Shown here: one piece after another, positions 8,606 through 17,264 of the stretch
Numbering within the stretch: position 1 is the stretch's first letter
Layout of the letters: the number at the start of each line of letters is the position of its first letter
Origin: Wukongibacter sp050859025
GTDB taxonomy: Bacteria; Bacillota; Clostridia; Peptostreptococcales; Caminicellaceae
DNA length: 64,000 bases
Reading direction: 5' to 3'
Assembly (NCBI RefSeq): GCF_050859025.1
Contig: NZ_CP138200.1
Span: 5,456,001-5,520,000 of the forward strand
Position numbers and translations under genes: made by a program
The notes under the pieces: model-generated
What the model saw: the letters and a program-made list of their open reading frames with translations, nothing else
The model's database searches: none
Told to the model about the DNA's origin: nothing

Positions 8606-8706
8606 TAACCACAGTTTAAACGATGTTAAAGAGTATTTCAATAATGTACACAGGGTTACAACAAAACAGTAAAAATACATATTATTCTAAACAAGAGGAG
8701 AATGAA

Positions 8707-9267
8707 ATGAACACTTACTATTTAGGTCAAACTGTAATGAGCTACAGAAAGAAAGCTAATATGACTATAAGGGATTTTTCGGATTATTCTGGTATAAGTA
8801 CCTCTCTAATTAGCCAAATTGAAAGAAATAAGGCCAACCCTTCTTTAAGTGTATTAGAACTCATCAGCAAAGCATTAAACGTCCCTTTGTATACTTTATT
8901 TATAAATGATATAGATACTGACACATTAATCTCAAGAAAAAAGGATAGAAAAAAAGTCTATAGAGAAAATCCTAAACACATTGTATACGATGTCCTCACT
9001 CCTGATTTTATGAAAGCTCACATTGAGGTATTAATGATGGATATTAACGGAAACTCCAGTACAACAGAGTCACATTACTCACATACAGCGAAAGAAGAAC
9101 TAGCAGTAATAATGAATGGTGATGTTAGTGTTGAACTCAACAGTAAAATTTACGAATTGAACGAAGGAGATGTAGTACGAATCCCTCCTAATGTCAAACA
9201 TAGATTCATTAACAATAATAAGCATGGTGCCAGTGTTTTATTCATTTTGACACCTGCCCTAATTTGA
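8707..9267 (+). CDS. XRE-family regulator with C-terminal cupin
   Basis: 186 aa from the ATG at 8707, chosen because GAGGAG precedes it; an upstream in-frame ATG lacks a site. An N-terminal XRE helix-turn-helix (SGISTSLISQIERNKANPS, near residues 25-45) is followed by a cupin sensor domain (KEELAVIMNGDVSVEL and RIPPNVKHRF). Such HTH-cupin regulators usually sense a small metabolite and control an adjacent transporter or catabolic gene. It faces the EamA exporter/cupin operon, its likely target. Confidence 0.9.
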   Translation: MNTYYLGQTVMSYRKKANMTIRDFSDYSGISTSLISQIERNKANPSLSVLELISKALNVPLYTLFINDIDTDTLISRKKDRKKVYRENPKHIVYDVLTPDFMKAHIEVLMMDINGNSSTTESHYSHTAKEELAVIMNGDVSVELNSKIYELNEGDVVRIPPNVKHRFINNNKHGASVLFILTPALI

Positions 9268-9298
9268 TAACCTACCATTGTTTTTTATAAAGTTAAGA

Positions 9299-9331
9299 AA
9301 GAGATACCTCTTAAGTTAAGCGATATCTCTT
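9299..9331 (+). terminator. Possible terminator after the XRE-cupin gene
   Basis: AAGAGATA pairs with TATCTCTT across 17 nt, followed by a weakly T-rich stretch. The stem is short and the loop long. Confidence 0.35.
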
Positions 9332-9568
9332 GATTTCTTATCCTTGAATATTGATTATTTTTCCTTCATCGACACACAGCACTCCACATGCCTTGAGGAT
9401 ACCGAGAAGATGCCCGTTAAGCCTGGTATCCCCTTGGTGGTAGGGTAGATTACATAATCCATTGCCTGTACAGTCCATTTTTTCGCTGAATTATAATCTG
9501 ATTTTTACTTTGTAATTTAAGTAATTGTAAGCAATAAAACCTTCAAAAGCATTCTGATATGCTCCCCT
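9332..9568. other. Intergenic, no supportable gene
   Basis: I see no gene with a start and ribosome-binding site here. A short minus-strand open stretch around 9360-9470 reads protein-like but cannot be assigned. Confidence 0.5.
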
Positions 9569-9668
9569 TGTAGTGGACAGTTTAAATAATAACTGTGTGG
9601 ACTGAACCCCATCTAGTAGACGTATGGATTAGTTAAAATAGTCAATACTTCTACTGTGAGGGATTTTA

Positions 9669-9923
9669 ATGTCTAGAAAAAAATATAATAAAGAGTTTAA
9701 GATTCAAGTAGTAAAGCAAGTCGTTGAGGAAGGTAAAAAAATTTCCCATATTGCTAGTGAATTAGAATTATCAAGAAATATGGTATCACGTTGGATAAAC
9801 GAATATGAGAACCATGGAGAACAAGCTTTTATAGTATCTGGAAACCTAAGGCATGATCATGAGTTCAAGATTAAAACACTCAAAAAGCAAGTTGAAACAT
9901 TAATGCAAGAGCGTAATATTTAA
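9669..9923 (+). CDS. IS3-family OrfA (HTH protein)
   Basis: 84 aa with the usual N-terminal helix-turn-helix of IS3 OrfA (KYNKEFKIQVVKQVVEEGKK, ISHIASELELSRNMVSRWI) and a short leucine-zipper-like tail. It ends at a TAA next to a run of seven A residues, the position where IS3 elements make OrfAB by -1 frameshifting. Here the stop precedes the slippery run. Confidence 0.85.
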   Translation: MSRKKYNKEFKIQVVKQVVEEGKKISHIASELELSRNMVSRWINEYENHGEQAFIVSGNLRHDHEFKIKTLKKQVETLMQERNI

Positions 9924-10000
9924 AAAAAGTATTCAGCCTTCCTCAACCAACAAAAAAGCAAAAATTTGAATTCATAAATAAAAATTCTTCAAAGTATAAT

Positions 10001-10742
10001 GTGAAGATGATGTGTCAATTACTCAATGTATCTCGATCAGGATACTATGAACATATTACTAGTGTACCTAGCAACCGATCTCTTGAAAATGCTGTCTTAA
10101 AGGAGTTAATAATAGATATTCATGAGCAATTTAAAGGTATTTACGGATATAGAAGAATTAAATGTGAGTTAGAAGCAAGAAAAATCTTTGTTAATTAAGA
10201 AGAGAGTATACAGGCTTATGAAGGAAGCAGGTATTTCAGGAAAGCATCCTCGTAGAAAACATGGTAATTATGAAAAAGTTTCAAAAGAGTTAATTACAGA
10301 TAATCTTCTTATGCAAAATTTCACTGCTTCTAATAGGAATGAGATCTGGTTTGGAGATATAACATACATTCCAACAAAGGAGGGTTTCTTGTATCTAATG
10401 GCCTTTATGGATGTATATAGTCGTAAAATAGTAGGCTGGTCTATGGCAAAGCATATGAGAGAACAACTTGCACTGGATGCTCTAGAATCAGCTATTCTAG
10501 GTGAATCTCCAAAGTCTGGATTAGTCATACATACTGGTAGAGGGTCACAATTTATTGGTAAAAGGTTTCAAAGCGAGCTTAAAAAGAATGGCATCACCGC
10601 AAGTATGAGCCGAAGTGGTAACCCTTACGATAATGCCATAATGGAGTCTTTTAATAAATCTTTAAAAACTGAATTACTTTATGAAAATAAGACATTTACG
10701 TCTAGAAATGAAGCTAAGAAAGCTATATTTGAATTGAAATAG
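10001..10742 (+). pseudogene. IS3-family OrfB integrase, frameshifted, catalytic Asp lost, C-terminus missing
   Basis: The N-terminal part runs to ARKIFVN and stops at 10198; a one-base shift restores the frame at IKKRVYRLMKEAG. The rve core keeps the first Asp (GDITYIP) and the Glu (YDNAIMESFN). The expected HSDRGSQ motif reads HTGRGSQ, so the second catalytic Asp is Gly. The frame ends prematurely after KKAIFELK at the junction with the neighbouring gene. Three independent lesions show long inactivity. Confidence 0.85.
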
Positions 10743-11259
10743 GCAAATGGATTTTGGGCTGGATCAAACCTAAAACAAAAGGTGTATCAACATTATTTGA
10801 ACAGTAAATATTATCTTTTTCTCTACTAGCATCGTCTAATTTCCTTTTCATTTTCATGTAAGACATCCACCCATAAACCAAGAGCGCTGTCATCCCAATA
10901 AACCAAAGTAATGACCCGATAAAAATCCAAATCTGCATCGGATTCACGCTTGCTATTGCCTCAGGTGCTGAAAGATATCCACTTATTGAATGATCCACAG
11001 TGGAAATCCCAGTATTGATCTGTGGTGTTGTAGTGTACATAATATCATTAGGAATAGGTTCCGGATTCACTGGAACAAAACTCAAAACACTTTCAAAAGA
11101 AAAAGGAATGATAAGTCTAATGAGAGCAACTGCCCACAATAAATATGAGTAAATTTTGGGTGTTTTCTTAAGAAATATTCTTGCTATTAATACAAACAAA
11201 ATGACAATACTGCCAATATAGCTCATGTTAAGGATTTCTATAAATAATTGTTCTAGCAC
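10743..11259 (-). pseudogene. BlaR1/MecR1-type M56 sensor, C-terminally truncated
   Basis: About 170 aa of the N-terminal membrane part of a BlaR1-like antirepressor remain: four hydrophobic segments and the start of the peptidase domain (VDTPFVLGLIQPKIHLP). The protein stops there, before the HExxH zinc motif, because the IS3 remnant adjoins at about 10742. It lies 2 nt downstream of the blaI-like gene, the standard repressor-sensor order. Without its protease domain it cannot cleave the repressor. No beta-lactamase gene is adjacent. Confidence 0.85.
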
Positions 11260-11261
11260 TT

Positions 11262-11624
11262 CTATCCCTCCCTATACTCATCAATCAATTGCTGTATTTC
11301 TTGAATCTCTTTTTCACTCAATTTATTTCGACGTGTAAAAGCTGTTAGGAATCTTGGCAATGATCCCTCAAAGGATTCTTCCAAAAATTCTTCACCTTTC
11401 TCTGCCAAAAAATCCTCTTTTTTCAATAATACCGTGACTTCTCCACTATCATTTATGAAAATTTCCCTATCGCAAAGACGCCTAAGCATCGTATAAGTTG
11501 TTGTTCTTTTCCAATCAAATTCATTAGCACATAACGCTATTAAATCACGGGTTCTAATCGGTGCATTATCCCAGATTAAATCTGCAAACTTTTGTTCCAT
11601 TTCTCCAAGCTTATATTTTTCCAT
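11262..11624 (-). CDS. BlaI/MecI/CopY-family repressor
   Basis: 120 aa from the ATG at 11624, which follows GGAGGGTTAATA; an in-frame upstream extension to 11693 lacks a good site and would run through the operators. The winged-helix domain is clear (DLIWDNAPIRTRDLIALC, TTTYTMLRRLCDREI) and the C-terminal dimerisation helix ends QQLIDEYREG. With the partner sensor truncated, this repressor should be locked in its repressing state. Confidence 0.88.
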   Translation of the reverse strand: MEKYKLGEMEQKFADLIWDNAPIRTRDLIALCANEFDWKRTTTYTMLRRLCDREIFINDSGEVTVLLKKEDFLAEKGEEFLEESFEGSLPRFLTAFTRRNKLSEKEIQEIQQLIDEYREG

Positions 11625-11637
11625 TATTAACCCTCCT

Positions 11638-11680
11638 TGTCTAATGCTTTTAGACACTTTTGGTCTAACGCTATTAGACA
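11638..11680. promoter_or_regulatory. Two BlaI-type operators
   Basis: TGTCTAA-N5-TTAGACA (11638-11656) and GGTCTAA-N5-TTAGACA (11662-11680) are two almost identical dyads with centres 24 bp apart, directly upstream of the blaI-like start. The layout fits autorepression. Confidence 0.7.
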
Positions 11681-11777
11681 TTAATGTCAACAAAAAAAAC
11701 AGGCATAAATTCCTGCTTTGCTCTTAACCATATAGCTATTGTATATAGTGTTAGTTTCTTTTATCTTTACATTTTAA

Positions 11778-12260
11778 ACTAAAATCTCATCCTCTATAGT
11801 ATTGATTGAGCCATCTAAACATACTATGTGAATGTTATTTGCAAGTATTACTTGTTTGAATTCATGACTTATCCCAATGTTTCTTGCTAGCCTTGATAGC
11901 TCCTTTGCTAATACTACATCAAATTTTCTTGCCTTTGCACCTTCAGTCAACTCATTAAATCCTGGTCTTTTTGCATGAATACCAGAGTCAACATCTTTAT
12001 ATATTTGGCTGTTTCCGTAGTTAGCCTATCATAGGGTAAGAAAGATTGTACAAAATGGATGAATTGTCTTTCTGTATCTTTGCCATAAGTTCTTTTAATT
12101 GTTGTCATTTCTATTCTTTTTCTGTCACTCGCAGATTAATTAATTTGGTTTTGTTCATTCAATTTCTCTTTTCTTGAAAGTAAGATTTTTATAGAGGGTT
12201 TAGAAGATTTTCTCCCAACAAGCAACTAATACATTTGATAAACTTGCCAACTCAATAAGA
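11778..12260 (-). mobile_element. Decayed sibling of the 27.7-35.5 kb mobilizable element
   Basis: Three segments match the intact element in order with large deletions between them. 11780-12010 matches the serine recombinase N-terminal region (28926-29150), 12015-12110 matches the relaxase around its conserved motif (32850-32956), and 12111-12260 matches the mobC start plus the inverted-repeat region beside it (33310-33460). Many substitutions and stops are present. A related element was once here and collapsed by internal deletion. Confidence 0.8.
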
Positions 12261-12575
12261 ACAGACTAGAACATATAAAATATGGATTATGAATGACTAC
12301 TTTAAATTACATGTTCTTGCCTGACACAATCCTCTCAGCTTAGAACCCTTCCATTACTAGCAACGCACCTGTAGGTAAAGTTACTCCAAATGGATAGAGC
12401 AGTCAAAAAGCCAAAGCTTAGACAGCTCAAGACGCAACTTATGCCATTATTTCAGGCTCTGACCGTACTGTTACATAACGTTCCGCCTATTTACGACTCA
12501 ACCTCCCCACCACTATCCGTTGTGTTGGAAATATGCTGTTAGGCAAAGTCGAGATTCATCAAGTACCTCCTGTAT
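12261..12575. other. Intergenic, nothing recognised
   Basis: No open frame with a start signal, repeat or RNA motif could be identified. The base composition is less AT-rich than average, suggesting foreign or relict sequence. Confidence 0.5.
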
Positions 12576-13493
12576 TCATTGTTCTTTAGAGGCTCTAACA
12601 AGATTGCTCGATCCCCATTTATTATTAATAAACGCGGCAACTTCCTTAAGCGATTTTTTTCCTTCTGGGGTGTGATCGGGAAAAATTGAAAAAACATGAA
12701 ACATACCCTTCCATAATTTGAGTGTTACTTCTACATCATCCTTTTTAGCCTGTTCTATCAAATTTAGGGAATCATCAAGTAACATCTCATCTGTAGCTGT
12801 ATGTATAAGTATTGGAGGAAATCCATTAAAATTGCCAAACCTAGGAGAAATCAAAGGATTTTTTACGTCTTTTCCCTGTGAATAAGCTTCTACCAACTTT
12901 TTTTGGTCATCTAAGAATACCAATGGATCTCTTTTTGCATTGGTTTCTAAGCTTTTAGAGGTTAGGGTGAGATCCGTCCAAGGAGAAAAAAGTACAAGTG
13001 CAGCGGGTAAGGATTCATTGTTGTCTCTTAAAGCCAATGTTAAAGACAAGCATAGTCCTGCCCCAGCAGAGTCTCCTATAAGAATAATATTTTCAGAGGA
13101 TATTCCTTGAGATAAAAGACTTTGATATACCGAATTTATATCTTCTAATGCTCCCGGAAATGGATTTTCAGGAGCTAACCCGTATTCCACATACAGCACT
13201 CTAAAACCAGTCGCCTTGGCTAATCTACTCGTAAAATGCCTATACGTATTTATAGACCCTATGCAAAACCCACCGCCATGTAAGAATATAATGACTTTAT
13301 CTAATTGTGAATTTTCTAGATAAGCCCACTCGCAATCTACACCACCTAGCTGAGCCTTTTGAATTCTAATATTCTTTGCTAATGAATATTTTCTAGCTAA
13401 TTCATCTGTTTTTTTCCTTCTTACGTCTAAATCTTTATCCATAGGTATTACTTTCTTAATTATTTTTTTTATTATCCAAGCCCGAATACTCAT
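12576..13493 (-). CDS. HSL-family esterase/lipase (alpha/beta hydrolase)
   Basis: 305 aa with the hormone-sensitive-lipase signature: the oxyanion-hole motif FLHGGGFCIGS (near residue 71), the nucleophile GDSAGAG (near residue 143), an acidic residue in TATDEML (near residue 234) and a His in GMFHVF (near residue 265). It is a cytoplasmic carboxylesterase for small esters. The start follows AAAGGGGGATTCAA. No operon partner is present: remnants of mobile DNA flank it on both sides. Confidence 0.9.
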   Translation of the reverse strand: MSIRAWIIKKIIKKVIPMDKDLDVRRKKTDELARKYSLAKNIRIQKAQLGGVDCEWAYLENSQLDKVIIFLHGGGFCIGSINTYRHFTSRLAKATGFRVLYVEYGLAPENPFPGALEDINSVYQSLLSQGISSENIILIGDSAGAGLCLSLTLALRDNNESLPAALVLFSPWTDLTLTSKSLETNAKRDPLVFLDDQKKLVEAYSQGKDVKNPLISPRFGNFNGFPPILIHTATDEMLLDDSLNLIEQAKKDDVEVTLKLWKGMFHVFSIFPDHTPEGKKSLKEVAAFINNKWGSSNLVRASKEQ

Positions 13494-13585
13494 TTGAATC
13501 CCCCTTTATAAAAATAACACTTCTTTTCTTCTGCTATTATATGTTTCACTATAGGTTTATATTTACCCATACCTTTTTGTTTTGA

Positions 13586-13670
13586 AGTGAGTCGGGTAAG
13601 TCAAAGGGTTTACCCCCTCCTTCTCCCCCTAAGAACCGTACATGAAAGTTTCCCCTCATACGGTTTAAGT
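13586..13670 (-). mobile_element. 3' end of a group II intron (domains V-VI)
   Basis: On the minus strand the segment contains a domain-V-like hairpin (CCGTATGAGGGG pairing back to TACGG across GAAA-like bulge sequence, 13633-13666), then CTTAGGGGG and a terminal TTACCCGAC, as at the 3' splice end of bacterial group II introns. No reverse-transcriptase gene remains. It is a small relic lying downstream of the chimeric transposase fragment. Confidence 0.55.
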
Positions 13671-13696
13671 CATTTATAACTAACCAGTGCCAGTAA

Positions 13697-14489
13697 TTAG
13701 CAAGCTTTTCGTTGTTTTATGTTCAGTTCAAGAGACGTAACGATAAAACTTACCCTTGGCAATAATTCACTCTGAGGAAGTGCAACTTTGCAAACGACTC
13801 TTTTATAATCCGCCCAACTACCTGCTTTGTAATAGAAAGAATCATATTTGATCTCACTACTCATATCTATATCTTCTTCCAAAACCAATTTATAGTCTAT
13901 TTCTCTATCTATTTTCGCATCTGTAACATATTCTAAATATCTATTTTCAGCCTCTTTCTTATAATTTGAAAACATAGACAAAGGAAAGTCTATATCACAA
14001 ATACCAAAATTTTTTCCTATATATTCTTTATGACTACTCCATTTATAATTAATATCCGATATTTTTGCTTTTTCTGGGTTCTTATGTATATATCTGATTA
14101 ACTCTAATAGATATTCATCTCTATTACAGAGCATTGCTTTGTATCTTTGTTCAAATACATTTCCAGTTCTATCATATTTTTTATTATAATATTGGGTATA
14201 AGTTTGTTGGATAAACTGCATTATCTTTGATAATGGTGTCTTTGATACCTCTATTAATAGGTGTAAATGGTTATCCATAATTACATATGCATACAATTTA
14301 CTCTCCTATTTCTCTTTATACTTTTTTACTCTTTTCAAATATTCTGATTTGTCATTGTCAATATCAAATATACATCTCTTATTATTGCCTCTTAAAATAA
14401 CATGATATAGCGCTCCTTCGTAATGCACTCTAGGTTTTCTTGGCATTTTATCACCCTTTTTTATTATATCATAAAGTTTAGCCTGACCC
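13697..14489 (-). pseudogene. RAYT element copy fused to an IS1380-type transposase fragment
   Basis: The right terminal repeat (14471-14489) and the N-terminal ~185 codons of the RAYT transposase are present, but a TAG replaces a Tyr codon near 14304 (KEKYEGK becomes KEK-stop). After ...DIDMSSEIK, near 13850, the sequence switches to YDSFYYKAGSW, RVVCKVALP and PRVSFIVTSLE, which resemble the core of IS1380-family transposases. It then runs into the group II intron tail. The left RAYT end is gone. Confidence 0.75.
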
Positions 14490-14590
14490 GTATCACTTCC
14501 AATCCTTCAATATAGTTGAAATGTCAAGCAACGAGAAAAGGATTATGCTTTTCAATGAAATGATTCGGTCATTTTGTTTTTTATGAAAGC

Positions 14591-14624
14591 AAAGGCACCA
14601 GAACTTTTTCATCCTGATGCCTTT
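14591..14624 (-). terminator. Hairpin downstream of the cupin gene
   Basis: AAAGGCACCAG pairs with CTGATGCCTTT apart from one mismatch, 34 nt past the cupin stop on the minus strand; the trailing T-run is poor. Confidence 0.5.
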
Positions 14625-14657
14625 GGAATTTCATCTATTCTATTTACTCATAATGAC

Positions 14658-15068
14658 TTATTTCAACTTACTATATTCTTCATCTAATACCGGTTCACAC
14701 CATTCATTGCTCGAACCTTCGGTTGGAATAGACAATGATAGATGTGCAAATGCTTCATCCTTCACTGCGCCATGCCAATGTTTAACTTCCGGGGCTATAT
14801 ACACTACATCACCACTTTTTAATTTCTGTGCAGGTTTGCCAAACTCCTGATACCAACCATGCCCACCTACACAAATCAAGATCTGTCCGCAGCCATGATG
14901 AATATGCCAATTGTTACGGCACCCCGGTTCAAAGGTAACATTATAAATTCCTATTTCCTTATCATTCAAGAGACTTAAGTAACTCTTCCCTATAAAATAT
15001 GGTGCAAATGCTATATTTTCCTCACCCAATAAAAAATCAGATACGTTTTCTAATTCTTTTCTTTCCAT
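14658..15068 (-). CDS. Cupin-domain protein, CMD partner
   Basis: 136 aa, one cupin barrel: motif 1 NWHIHHGCGQILICVGG (residues about 53-69) and motif 2 YIAPEVKHWHGA (near residue 90). The His pairs can bind a metal. It is the last gene of a co-directional cluster in which a carboxymuconolactone-decarboxylase-family protein lies 30 nt upstream. Cupin plus CMD pairs are common in clostridial redox clusters, but their substrate is not established. Confidence 0.82.
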   Translation of the reverse strand: MERKELENVSDFLLGEENIAFAPYFIGKSYLSLLNDKEIGIYNVTFEPGCRNNWHIHHGCGQILICVGGHGWYQEFGKPAQKLKSGDVVYIAPEVKHWHGAVKDEAFAHLSLSIPTEGSSNEWCEPVLDEEYSKLK

Positions 15069-15098
15069 ATAATTATCTGCTCCTTTATTTTAATAGAT

Positions 15099-15449
15099 TT
15101 ATAAACCATTCAACTGTTCAGAGGGCAGTTCTTCAACGTATACTTCTTTCGCCAATGCAAACGTTGCCCACGCATTAGGCCATCCTACATAGAACGCAAG
15201 ATGTGTAATGATTTCTGACATTTCCTCAGCACTGATACCATGATTCTTTGCATTTGAGATATGATATTTTAGTGAATTATCAAATATCCCTTTTGTCATT
15301 AGCGCAGTTATAGTAATGATACTGCGATCTCTTAATGATAATTTATCTTCTTGTGCCCAAACCTGCCCCAAAAGCACGTCATCATTTAATTCCGCAAATT
15401 TTGGTGCAAATGATCCAAGGACATCTCTGCCTGCTGTTTGTTTTTTCAT
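15099..15449 (-). CDS. Carboxymuconolactone decarboxylase (CMD)-family protein
   Basis: 116 aa matching the small helical CMD/AhpD fold: LSLRDRSIITITALMTKG, then a helix with HISNAKNHGISAEEMSEII and HLAFYVGWPNAW. The CxxC pair of AhpD-type peroxidases is absent, so it is closer to true CMD-like lactone or hydroperoxide-handling proteins. The start follows AAAGGAATAGGACG. It is co-directional with the flavodoxin and cupin genes. Confidence 0.85.
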   Translation of the reverse strand: MKKQTAGRDVLGSFAPKFAELNDDVLLGQVWAQEDKLSLRDRSIITITALMTKGIFDNSLKYHISNAKNHGISAEEMSEIITHLAFYVGWPNAWATFALAKEVYVEELPSEQLNGL

Positions 15450-15472
15450 CGTCCTATTCCTTTCTGTAAATC

Positions 15473-16015
15473 CTAAATTGCTTTCCCCATTCTATATACT
15501 TCTCTCAATAACTTCTCATTATGTTGGATATCGCCGATATCTGTTACTCCTACACCTCTGATAACGCCCGATAGTTTTGCCTTATCAAAACATGCAATCC
15601 ACCCCTGCAATCCTTTTACGGCAACATTCATAGCTTTCGAATTATTGTCCGCCGCTGTAGCAATCATATAAACTTCTCGAAAAGTATAATCAGATGGGAA
15701 CAGAGGGTTTAAACGATCAAGCAATGTTTTCATCTGTCCACTCATCTCATAATAATAAATTGGTGTAGCAAACACAATCGCGTCTGCTTTCTTAACTTTT
15801 TCTGCTATGTTAACTGCATCATCTTTAATAACACATTCTTGTGTTTTCTGACAGACAAGACACCCCCTACAAAATCCGATTGTTTTTCCTTCCAAATAAA
15901 TTTTTTCCACATTGTTTCCACTTTCCTTTGCTCCACGGATAAATTCATCTGCAAGTGTATCGCTATTGCTGCATTTACGAAAACTAGTAGATATTACAAT
16001 TATTTTCTTACTCAT
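15473..16015 (-). CDS. NAD(P)H-dependent FMN reductase / flavodoxin-fold protein
   Basis: 180 aa from ATG 16015, which follows GGAGAATAAAGAAA. The N-terminal FMN phosphate loop reads STSFRKCSNSDTLA (residues 9-22). A cysteine pattern CRGCLVCQ with a later C (residues about 49-64) is typical of iron-sulfur-flavoprotein-like reductases, and ATPIYYYEMSG (near residue 85) contacts the flavin. It probably reduces FMN, quinones or nitro compounds with NAD(P)H. Its start overlaps the stop of the cyclophilin-like gene by 8 nt. Confidence 0.88.
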   Translation of the reverse strand: MSKKIIVISTSFRKCSNSDTLADEFIRGAKESGNNVEKIYLEGKTIGFCRGCLVCQKTQECVIKDDAVNIAEKVKKADAIVFATPIYYYEMSGQMKTLLDRLNPLFPSDYTFREVYMIATAADNNSKAMNVAVKGLQGWIACFDKAKLSGVIRGVGVTDIGDIQHNEKLLREVYRMGKAI

Positions 16016-16559
16016 TTTCTTTATTCTCCTTAAGTTTTTCATACTTCTCCAAATCAAAAGTAACCTTAATATTGCCATCACCAACTACTTGGGTGAAGCC
16101 GACAACATCCTCAATATATCCGAGACGGGTATATTTATAGGAGCTTGAAAAGGTTTCATAGAACACGACCAGACAGTTATCACCATACAGCATGATATCT
16201 CCGGCATGAATCTCTCCTAGTTGCTCGGAAGCAGTAGGGAGTGTATATGAAAAATAATAGTATTTTTCATTTCCATTGAGTTCACTCATATCAACAGTTA
16301 GCGGAAGTTTTTCTACTAATGCCTGTGTAGTTTGATTATCATAAAGCTTTGCCGAAAATGCTTTATTCCCAACTGTAATACCCAAATCTATCATCGTTAA
16401 TGTCTTTGAAGTATCAAGATCATCTGTTTGTTGTGTAGAATCACTTCTTGATACTTCATGTTGATTGATCTGCTTGTTTTTATTCGTTTCACTGTTATCA
16501 CAGGCAGTCAGGTAAAAGCAGAATATAATCACACAAAGTATTGAAATCATTTTTTTCAT
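16008..16559 (-). CDS. Cyclophilin-like fold lipoprotein
   Basis: 183 aa from the ATG at 16559. A lipoprotein signal peptide with lipobox LTAC (Cys near residue 20) is followed by a low-complexity linker and a cyclophilin-like domain: TVGNKAFSAKLYDNQTT, ALVEKLPLTVDMSELNG, EIHAGDIMLYGDNCLVVFY, as in the DUF4198/cyclophil_like group. It is predicted to be anchored outside the membrane. Such domains recur beside flavodoxins and Fe-alcohol dehydrogenases in clostridia; the function is unknown. An alternative TTG start at 16628 would spoil the signal peptide. Confidence 0.78.
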   Translation of the reverse strand: MKKMISILCVIIFCFYLTACDNSETNKNKQINQHEVSRSDSTQQTDDLDTSKTLTMIDLGITVGNKAFSAKLYDNQTTQALVEKLPLTVDMSELNGNEKYYYFSYTLPTASEQLGEIHAGDIMLYGDNCLVVFYETFSSSYKYTRLGYIEDVVGFTQVVGDGNIKVTFDLEKYEKLKENKENE

Positions 16560-16674
16560 ATTCAATATTCGTTTCTGCGTAAACTTAAATAACAAGTTTT
16601 TTTCACAATGTACAAAACATGCCCTCAATTCAAATCATCTCCAAATAATCTGCAATAAGGTGAGCCCAACAGAA

Positions 16675-17253
16675 TTACTCCTGACTGTTTGAAATTTTCT
16701 TAATAATTTTTGCAGGTACACCACCCACAATAACATTAGCAGGTACATCTCTGGTTACAACTGCACCAGCGGCAACAATAGCACCATCACCAACGGTCAC
16801 ATCAGAAACAACAGTGGCATTTGCTCCAATCCATACATTTTTACCAATCACAATAGGTGCTGGATGCATCATGCTGCGTTTGTTAGGATCAATATCATGG
16901 TTAAGGGTAGCCAACACGACATTGTGCCCAATAAGAACTCCATCGCCAATTGTAATGCCCCCCTGATCCTGAAAACGGCAACCAGAATTGATAAAGACAT
17001 TCTTACCCACGGAGATGTTCTTCCCGCAGTCCGTATAAAAAGGAGGAAACATTGAGAATGTTTCATCTACGGGCCTCCCAATTAACTTGGAAAACAACTC
17101 CCGAATTTTTTCTGGGGTATGATATTGTCCATTTAGTTCGGAAGTCAGCTTTAATGCCTCCTGTGAGACGGCATGCATCATCCGATGTGCTTCCGAATCA
17201 CCCTCAACTGTTTCACCTCGGTTCAAATGTGCTAAGAAATCATGTAAGTCCAT
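16675..17253 (-). CDS. Maltose/galactoside O-acetyltransferase-like hexapeptide enzyme
   Basis: 192 aa. The N-terminal Mac domain (AHRMMHAVSQEALKLTSELN) precedes left-handed beta-helix hexapeptide repeats from about residue 75 (ISVGKNVFINSG, ITIGDGVLIGHNV, IVIGKNVWIGANATV). The catalytic His lies in LATLNHDI. It transfers acetyl from acetyl-CoA to a sugar hydroxyl in the cytoplasm. The start follows GGAGGATACCG and the gene is 11 nt downstream of the broken dehydrogenase. Confidence 0.9.
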   Translation of the reverse strand: MDLHDFLAHLNRGETVEGDSEAHRMMHAVSQEALKLTSELNGQYHTPEKIRELFSKLIGRPVDETFSMFPPFYTDCGKNISVGKNVFINSGCRFQDQGGITIGDGVLIGHNVVLATLNHDIDPNKRSMMHPAPIVIGKNVWIGANATVVSDVTVGDGAIVAAGAVVTRDVPANVIVGGVPAKIIKKISNSQE

Positions 17254-17264
17254 CGGTATCCTCC

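Larger units (their letters stand above)
9569..10742 (+). mobile_element. IS3-family insertion sequence, defective and 3'-truncated
   Basis: The left end is probably near 9569 (TGTAGTGGACAGTTT), followed by orfA, an A-rich frameshift zone and orfB. The right end is missing: orfB breaks off around 10740, where sequence of a blaR1-like gene begins. The integrase core is frameshifted and lacks one catalytic aspartate, so the element is dead. Confidence 0.8.

Noticed and set aside
9350..9470. Minus-strand stretch with HVECCVSM resembling the end of RlmD-type methyltransferases, and in another frame GILKACGVLCVDEGK
   Set aside because: Only about ten matching residues, no other methyltransferase motif and no start; either frame could read protein-like by chance.
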